Source of the DNA: Candidatus Obscuribacterales bacterium
GTDB taxonomy: Bacteria > Cyanobacteriota > Vampirovibrionia > Obscuribacterales > Obscuribacteraceae
Direction: 5' to 3'
Assembly (NCBI GenBank): GCA_020050835.1
Contig: JAGVKB010000079.1
Span: forward strand, 1-41,060
DNA: 41,060 nt
Shown: positions 36,499-41,060 of the stretch, one piece after another
How positions within the stretch are numbered: position 1 is the first letter of the stretch
Layout: each line of letters begins with the position of its first letter
Notes under the pieces: generated by a model
What the model was told of the DNA's origin: nothing
The model's input: the letters and a program-made list of their open reading frames with translations, nothing else
Databases searched by the model: none
Made by a program: the position numbers and the translations under genes

Positions 36499-36873
36499 AA
36501 ATTAAACTTGACAACAAACCGAGACGGTATTACTCTTTTCTCACTTTCAGTGTCTTTTTGTTCTCGTACTATTTTCTACCGCTGCTATTCACAATCCAGA
36601 TAATCTCGCGTCACGAGAGTGACCTTGATTGTTAATGCGCTGCTGGAATCTGCACCACCGGCAATGGCATCTAGGCTCTAGTTCAGAGCTGCCCATTCGG
36701 ACTGCCAGCGCCAAGCCTCAACTGGTTTCTCGCCTCGGAAATGACGCGCCACCGCAGGGGGCGGGTCATGCCCAGCCCGGGCGATGCATGGCCCAGCCCC
36801 TACCGATCGTTACTTCGGAATCGCTGTACTAGAGTTGGAAGCGGAGATGCGCGCAGCTGCCCAGGGAGAGTCA
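36499..36873 (+). other. Intergenic region after sdaA
   Basis: No convincing gene. A consensus TTGACA at 36508-36513 is followed after 17 bases by the poor hexamer TACTCT, so a promoter is possible. A T/C-rich stretch follows (36531-36600). The right part is GC-rich and contains copy 2 of the dispersed repeat. A 67-codon frame at 36629-36832 has improbable composition and was rejected. Confidence 0.4.
36763..36800 (-). repeat. Dispersed short repeat, copy 2
   Basis: The reverse complement matches copy 1 at 31780-31819 in its GCCATGCATC and GGGCTGGGC blocks, with single-base changes and a two-base gap. A 13-base piece of the same sequence (GGGCTGGGCATGA) also occurs at 15199-15211 in another intergenic region. 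Confidence 0.55.
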
Positions 36874-37116
36874 ATGACAAACAATAACCATCGTTCTGCC
36901 CAAGCCGGCGACTGCCAGCTTGGCGGCGCACAGAATTATCTTTCAACTACCTTCTGGGCAAACAAGTCACCCGAGCAGGAAGAGCTCGAGCGCCTGCGCA
37001 GAAAAGAGGAGATTGAGTCGCTGGAAAACCGCTGGCGGCTGATCTGCCAGTCTGCGAGATGTCCGGCTGAACTGCGTAAAACCGCCGCTGCTAGTACGGT
37101 TCACCGCAATCGATAA
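36874..37116 (+). CDS. Small hypothetical charged protein
   Basis: An 80-residue protein with a polar N-terminal half and a helical, highly charged middle (SPEQEELERLRRKEEIESLENRWRLICQ) that may form a coiled coil. AGGGAGAG lies just before ATG 36874; ATG 36847, nine codons upstream, also has GCGGAG before it. No signal peptide, membrane segment or known domain. It is followed by a strong promoter for the next gene, so it is probably a separate unit. Confidence 0.5.
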   Translation: MTNNNHRSAQAGDCQLGGAQNYLSTTFWANKSPEQEELERLRRKEEIESLENRWRLICQSARCPAELRKTAAASTVHRNR

Positions 37117-37141
37117 CTCACTAGAGGTACACGAAATCGGC

Positions 37142-37170
37142 TTGACAAGAGCATCCGCCTACATTATGCT
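37142..37170 (+). promoter_or_regulatory. Sigma-70-type promoter upstream of 37294
   Basis: Consensus TTGACA (37142-37147), an exact 17-base spacer and TATGCT (37165-37170, 4 of 6 to consensus) lie upstream of the gene at 37294. The start would be near 37177, giving a leader of about 117 bases. This is the best promoter match noticed in the window. Confidence 0.62.
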
Positions 37171-37293
37171 TTTCTCACACTAGATTTACTATTGCTCTCT
37201 TACTAGTCGAAATCACCTTGCGCGGCGAAAGCTGCTTGTTCTTGCCCGGCTTCTATGCCGTTAAGTGCGCTCATTTGTCAGGAAACCCACACT

Positions 37294-38160
37294 ATGTCTC
37301 GCCTAACAGATTTCATCACTGCCAGAGTCCAGCCCTGGGCGGACTGCGCGGAGCAAAGCCAGCAACTCCGCCTGGAAACACGCATAGATAAAGGCGGCGT
37401 GCTCACATACCATTCAGTCTCCCATGATACCGGCGGTGGTGTACTTGAGAAGATTTACGACAAGGAGAATCGACTCGTAAGAGTGATAAAGCGTGCCGGT
37501 TCAAGCCGCTCGGAAACTTTCCTCTGTCCGGACTCGGGGCTGCGCCAGCGAGTCAACGAGCTGTCCAGCATGCCGGATGGCAATTTGATCAGCTCGGATG
37601 TCATTTTCATGGACCAGAAGCGATCCAGCCAGGTCGTCACGATCTTCCGTCAAAACGGGTTGCTTGTAAGGATAATAGAGCGCGAGACGCGCGGCTCGAT
37701 GATCTGCTTTCAGGGACAGACCGACTATGACGTATATGGCTCGCCGGCCTCCACCATCAACCAGCACATCGACACCGAGACGGGATTGTTGATGCACAGA
37801 GAGCAGATCCACTGGCTGGGTGAAGGCAAGCGGGCAATGACCGAACACTTCTATTTCGATGTATCAGGCAACACTGCTCGCTATGCCAAGACGCTACACC
37901 ACTTCGACGGCGGAGTATTCTCCCAAGAGGTTCAAGAGTTCGACCCGGACACCAGAAAGTTAGCCAGGCGAGAGATGTCCGCATTCGACCCGGCCGGACG
38001 CCAAACTTGCCTCGACGTTCTCAGCTACAACAGCCAGGGAGAAGTCCGTGAAAGATTGTCCACCTTTTTCGACTCTTGCGGCAATCCAATTATCACACGC
38101 AAGTCCAAGCGCCAAGAGCAGTCCGCCGGGCCGCTGTTCACCCAGGGAAGGCCGGTCTGA
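37294..38160 (+). CDS. Hypothetical protein with YD/RHS-like beta repeats
   Basis: A 288-residue protein without signal peptide or membrane segment. Most of it is made of loosely repeated units with the pattern [Y/F]-D-x-x-[G/N]-x-[L/V]-[V/A]-R (YDKENRLVRVIK, FDVSGNTARYAK, FDPAGRQTCLDVLSYNSQGEVRER, FDSCGNPIITRK). This resembles YD/RHS or MORN-type beta hairpins, though no toxin tip or RHS core box is present. ATG 37294 is preferred (CAGGAAA about 9 bases upstream); ATG 37255 would add 13 residues. Function unknown; a ligand-binding or structural role is a guess. Confidence 0.65.
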   Translation: MSRLTDFITARVQPWADCAEQSQQLRLETRIDKGGVLTYHSVSHDTGGGVLEKIYDKENRLVRVIKRAGSSRSETFLCPDSGLRQRVNELSSMPDGNLISSDVIFMDQKRSSQVVTIFRQNGLLVRIIERETRGSMICFQGQTDYDVYGSPASTINQHIDTETGLLMHREQIHWLGEGKRAMTEHFYFDVSGNTARYAKTLHHFDGGVFSQEVQEFDPDTRKLARREMSAFDPAGRQTCLDVLSYNSQGEVRERLSTFFDSCGNPIITRKSKRQEQSAGPLFTQGRPV

Positions 38161-38259
38161 GCTCGCTCATGCCAGTCTGTCTCATGCCACTACTAGCGGT
38201 TGCAAGCGCCCGGCAGGCAGAGCGGTGTCCGTGCCTGGACCGAGATGCGCCAATTAAGT

Positions 38260-39642
38260 CTAGAGCGCGCCTGGTTCTCGGCTGGCCTTCTGCTGGCGAT
38301 TTTCGCCGCTGGAGATTGCCGGAGCGGACTCGGAATCACCTTTGCTTGGAGTGTTGCTTGAGCCGGGTCCATGCGCGACGGCGTCACCACCAAGCACCGC
38401 GCTCATTGTCTCTTCTCCGCTCATCTGCCGCACCATCGATTTGGTGACGTTGTAAAGCAGCGCGTTATCCATCAGGACAGCCAGCTGATAGTTATTCATG
38501 GCCATTTGAGCCTTCTCGTTAATGAGCTTGAGACGGCTTTCCATGCGCTTCGAAAAATAAAGTTCGCGCAGGAGCTTATCTTGCTCCGGACCACCGGTCG
38601 CCATCATCAAAACGAAAGTCGAAGTGCCTGCCACTGGTGCCACAATCGTGGGACTGAACGAAGCGATATTGAGCGCAGTCTGCAAAACGCCGGTTGCGCG
38701 CTCGACAAATTTACTATGGCTGTTGTACTTGTGCAGTCCGTCCTTTACTTCTTGAACTACCGGATCGGTGCTAACTGCTGACTGGACTATGCGTTTTACC
38801 CTTTCGTCCTTTTCATTTAGATCCAACAGCTCTTGCCCGGCCAACGTGTTGGCTTGAGTCAAACGGCTGGACTGCTGTTGCAACGCTGCTAATATCTCGG
38901 CACTCCGGCTATCGCCTACTAATTCCCTCAGGGAGCTCAAACTATTGGCAGTCAACTTCTTTCCGCGCGCCGTATCACGCAAACCTAAACCCATAGCCAA
39001 CTGCAATATGCAAGCCGAGGTTTTGATCTGCCTTTCGTCCTGCTCGCGTTGCGTGTAATAAAGCTTTGCGTCGAGGCTGGAAGATTGCTTGTGCTCGCCC
39101 AGGATCAGATCGGCCGCTTCAGTCGAAGGACCGAAAGCTCGATAGTCAAGGATATTGTTGAGCAAGCCTTTACCCTTATAAGTCAGCTTATGGAGGTTGG
39201 CTTGAAACGGCGATTTCACCTTGACAGCCCGGTCGGCTTCTTGTTCCGGCGCGGTGAAGGTAAAAAGCCGGTCGACCGACTGGCTTCCAGCCGCTGTCGG
39301 TGGCGAGATAATGCCATGCGCTGTGGCTTTCGTCGGCGTACCGACCAAATCACCGGAACCGGGAGCGACCGGTTGAGAGCTTACTTGAGCGGTTGCACTT
39401 TGCTGTCCGGCCACTGTTGGAGCCGGCGTAGTTTGAACCTGAACGGCTCCGCGCAAGAGAGTCTGGCGCCGGTCTCCGGCTGCAGTCTTGCTATCAGCCC
39501 AGTCAAAGTGCGGGCTAACCCCGCCCGTCGATAACGGCGCCCCGGAATCGGCTTGTGCCAGAGCTTGCTCCAGGCTTCCAAACGAGAGGAAGCCGAGAAG
39601 TAAAGCTAGCATCACAATGCGAGTTTGTTGCGGTCGTGGCAC
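38260..39642 (-). CDS. Secreted hypothetical protein, helical
   Basis: A 460-residue protein beginning with GTG (AGAGGA a few bases upstream). A signal peptide (VMLALLLGFLSFGSLEQALAQA) is followed by a low-complexity Ala/Pro/Thr/Gln region to about residue 125. The rest is alpha-helical, with one hydrophobic stretch near 330-350 (IASFSPTIVAPVAGTSTFVLMM) that may be a membrane segment. The C-terminal tail is Ser/Gly-rich. No domain is recognised. It is convergent with 37294 and divergent from the last gene. An envelope or exported role follows only from the signal peptide. Confidence 0.7.
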   Translation of the reverse strand: MPRPQQTRIVMLALLLGFLSFGSLEQALAQADSGAPLSTGGVSPHFDWADSKTAAGDRRQTLLRGAVQVQTTPAPTVAGQQSATAQVSSQPVAPGSGDLVGTPTKATAHGIISPPTAAGSQSVDRLFTFTAPEQEADRAVKVKSPFQANLHKLTYKGKGLLNNILDYRAFGPSTEAADLILGEHKQSSSLDAKLYYTQREQDERQIKTSACILQLAMGLGLRDTARGKKLTANSLSSLRELVGDSRSAEILAALQQQSSRLTQANTLAGQELLDLNEKDERVKRIVQSAVSTDPVVQEVKDGLHKYNSHSKFVERATGVLQTALNIASFSPTIVAPVAGTSTFVLMMATGGPEQDKLLRELYFSKRMESRLKLINEKAQMAMNNYQLAVLMDNALLYNVTKSMVRQMSGEETMSAVLGGDAVAHGPGSSNTPSKGDSESAPAISSGENRQQKASREPGAL

Positions 39643-40019
39643 CTGGTCCTCTCAAGCCGCCCCGATTGCGAGCCGACCAAACAGTCGGCGATGCCGCTGG
39701 CAGCCTTATGATTTTAGACGCTATGTCCAGGCCGAACCCGTTTATAAATGAAGAATACACGTGCCATCTTGCCAACCCGGAAATCGGCGAAACCGGCATC
39801 CTGACATCAAGCCAGGCTGTTAATTATGGTCTAGCAGAGGCACCCCTTACACTGATCTCAACTAAAAAAGCAGTAAGCAGAGAGATTTTCATCTGTTTTT
39901 CTCTGTCTCTGCCGGACCGAGCCGAGCAGGGGAATACCCCCATTGATTACCAGGCGATCCGGTCTTATAGTCTCGAGCAGGGAGAGTCAAATTGGCAACT
40001 GTAATCGGGTGTCGAGCCG
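39643..40019. other. Divergent intergenic region with one doubtful reading frame
   Basis: This lies between the secreted protein (minus) and the right-edge gene (plus). A 93-codon frame from ATG 39723 to a stop at 40004 fits entirely inside. Its composition is not absurd and it would end 16 bases before the next gene, but there is no ribosome site or recognisable domain; I rate it near 0.2. TTTATAAA near 39739-39746 could be a -10 region. Confidence 0.35.
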
Positions 40020-41060
40020 ATGGCATCTCCCTTCGAACTAACTCAATCTGAAAGAAATTCTGCTGCCAGTCCGGCGGCCGGTCTTGACGTCGAGCTTAAG
40101 CTTTTGTCTTACGAGACCACCAGCCTAAGCAAGTCTGCCGGCGGTAAGAGCATATTGAGCGCGGCGGTGGACTGGTTGAGTCCGCTGGAAGCATCGGCCA
40201 GGTTTATCTTGCAGGATGAATGCCGAAAGGCATCCGCAACTCTGCATAAGAATCCTAATCTCTCAAAAGATGCAGAAGCAGAAGCGAAGCTGGCGCAGGA
40301 GATCAACGCTGCCAGAACGAAAGCAGATCAGCTGTCTCATCTACACAGTCAAATTGAGCCGTATGTGACGGAAGGACTGAAAACAACAGCGCTGTTCGCC
40401 CGCGGTCGCAGCGGTGTCTTCTGGACCGTCGCTGCGACCGCTCTGGATGAATGCAAAACCGGCCAGAAAGCTCCGGAGCAATTGACAGACATCCTGCTCG
40501 GCTCGCTCAAAGGAGCAGGCACAAAATTGATTTTCAGTCGTGCTGGAGAGCTCGATCCGGTCATGAAGCTGATCCCGAAGAAGTACGACCTGCCGCTTAA
40601 GGCCGTCTCGATGGGAATCGCGACAAGAGCACTCAATGTCAGCTTGACACGTTCTACCTGGGTCGATCAATTGCACGGCAGATTCGACGCTGCTCGCACA
40701 ATCGAAACTGTCGGCTCCCAACTTCTCAATCCAGCCGCACTCGGCACCGATGTAATGGCATTTGGTTTATCACACGGATTGGTAAGAGGTGCGAGCCGAC
40801 TGACAAACCGCAATCTCGAACAAAGCCCGCTTATATCCACCGTTCTGCTCGGAGCCGGTTATGGTGTATCGGCCGGTGGAAGCTCCGAAATACTGCGACA
40901 GCAACAGGTGGGCGAACAGCTCGATCTCGGTAAGGTTTTTACTCATGCGTTGACGCAAGGAGCAGTCGATTCACTGGCGGCATATGTCGGCGGCAAACAA
41001 GCCGACAATGCGGCAAACCGAATCTTTCAAAGCCTTTCTATCGCTGAGCCAGGCTCCACC
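40020..41060 (+). CDS. Hypothetical protein, truncated by the window edge
   Basis: From ATG 40020 the frame stays open for 347 codons to the last base; an in-frame TAA at 40002-40004 closes it upstream. The length alone makes it a real gene. The N-terminal 110 residues are polar and helical (AEAEAKLAQEINAARTKADQL). About 115-345 are helical with alternating Gly/Ala-rich, weakly hydrophobic stretches (VFWTVAATALDE, LLGSLKGAGTKLIFSR, TVLLGAGYGVSAGGSSEIL, ALTQGAVDSLAAYVGGK). There is no signal peptide. No family was recognised; the repeated Gly-rich helices could belong to a large scaffold or membrane-associated protein. The ribosome site is weak (GGGTG). Confidence 0.8.
   Translation, partial: MASPFELTQSERNSAASPAAGLDVELKLLSYETTSLSKSAGGKSILSAAVDWLSPLEASARFILQDECRKASATLHKNPNLSKDAEAEAKLAQEINAARTKADQLSHLHSQIEPYVTEGLKTTALFARGRSGVFWTVAATALDECKTGQKAPEQLTDILLGSLKGAGTKLIFSRAGELDPVMKLIPKKYDLPLKAVSMGIATRALNVSLTRSTWVDQLHGRFDAARTIETVGSQLLNPAALGTDVMAFGLSHGLVRGASRLTNRNLEQSPLISTVLLGAGYGVSAGGSSEILRQQQVGEQLDLGKVFTHALTQGAVDSLAAYVGGKQADNAANRIFQSLSIAEPGST

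Noticed and set aside
36629-36832. A 67-codon frame after sdaA
   Set aside because: Composition is improbable (His/Trp/Gln-rich, then Pro/Gly-rich), it lacks a clear ribosome site and overlaps the dispersed repeat.
37294-38160. RHS/YD-repeat toxin
   Set aside because: The beta-repeat pattern is suggestive, but the protein is short, has no RHS core box, no toxin tip and no immunity gene beside it.

Overview
The window looks like a chromosomal segment of a non-photosynthetic relative of the Cyanobacteria (Vampirovibrionia/Melainabacteria, possibly Obscuribacterales). This is inferred from four things: a membrane protein at 15611-16897 that matches the cyanobacterial/plastid At5g03900-type family as I remember it; many secreted TPR proteins and vWA/TadE-like proteins; at least six GCGATCGC (HIP1-type) octamers; and a moderately GC-rich composition. 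No rRNA, tRNA, CRISPR array, transposase or phage gene is visible, and no photosynthesis gene is present.

Layout. 1-8.4 kb: the tail of an upstream gene, methylmalonate-semialdehyde dehydrogenase (mmsA) with a strong terminator, a fatty-acid desaturase, a TPR lipoprotein coupled to a patatin-like lipase, a large secreted Pro/Lys-rich protein with a 159-bp internal tandem repeat, and a P-loop ATPase. 8.5-12.7 kb: amino-acid and peptide use, with glutamate-family dehydrogenase, a D-amino-acid-type class IV aminotransferase and an OPT peptide transporter (the last two overlap by ATGA). 12.9-17.5 kb: two coiled-coil proteins that share a C-terminal half (one with a helix-turn-helix domain), MsrB, a Flp-type pilin-like protein, the At5g03900-type protein behind a palindrome and an apparently leaderless start, and an AhpD-like protein. 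17.6-22 kb, minus strand: a receiver-Ser/Thr kinase fusion and a 1028-residue homologue of plant methionine S-methyltransferase.

22.4-31.7 kb holds the most striking structure. A four-gene module (secreted TPR, TadE-like, TadG-like vWA protein, second TadE/F-like protein) occurs twice in the same order and orientation, at 22369-25871 and 28227-31700. The copies are separated by a Spy/CpxP-like gene and an MFS transporter. This is the order of the tadD-E-F/G end of a Tad (Flp pilus) locus, but no Tad ATPase, platform protein, secretin or prepilin peptidase is in the window. The TadE-like and Flp-like proteins keep the G|xxxxE prepilin-peptidase motif, while both TadG-like proteins have Val at +5.

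31.8-41 kb: a TPR protein overlapping asnS, an O-methyltransferase, L-serine dehydratase (sdaA), and several unassigned proteins. The last of these is an open reading frame that runs off the right edge.

Functional reading: the recognisable metabolism is dominated by amino-acid and peptide catabolism (mmsA, glutamate dehydrogenase, D-amino-acid transaminase, OPT, sdaA) and sulfur amino-acid chemistry (methionine S-methyltransferase, MsrB). Much of the remaining capacity is devoted to the cell envelope and surface.
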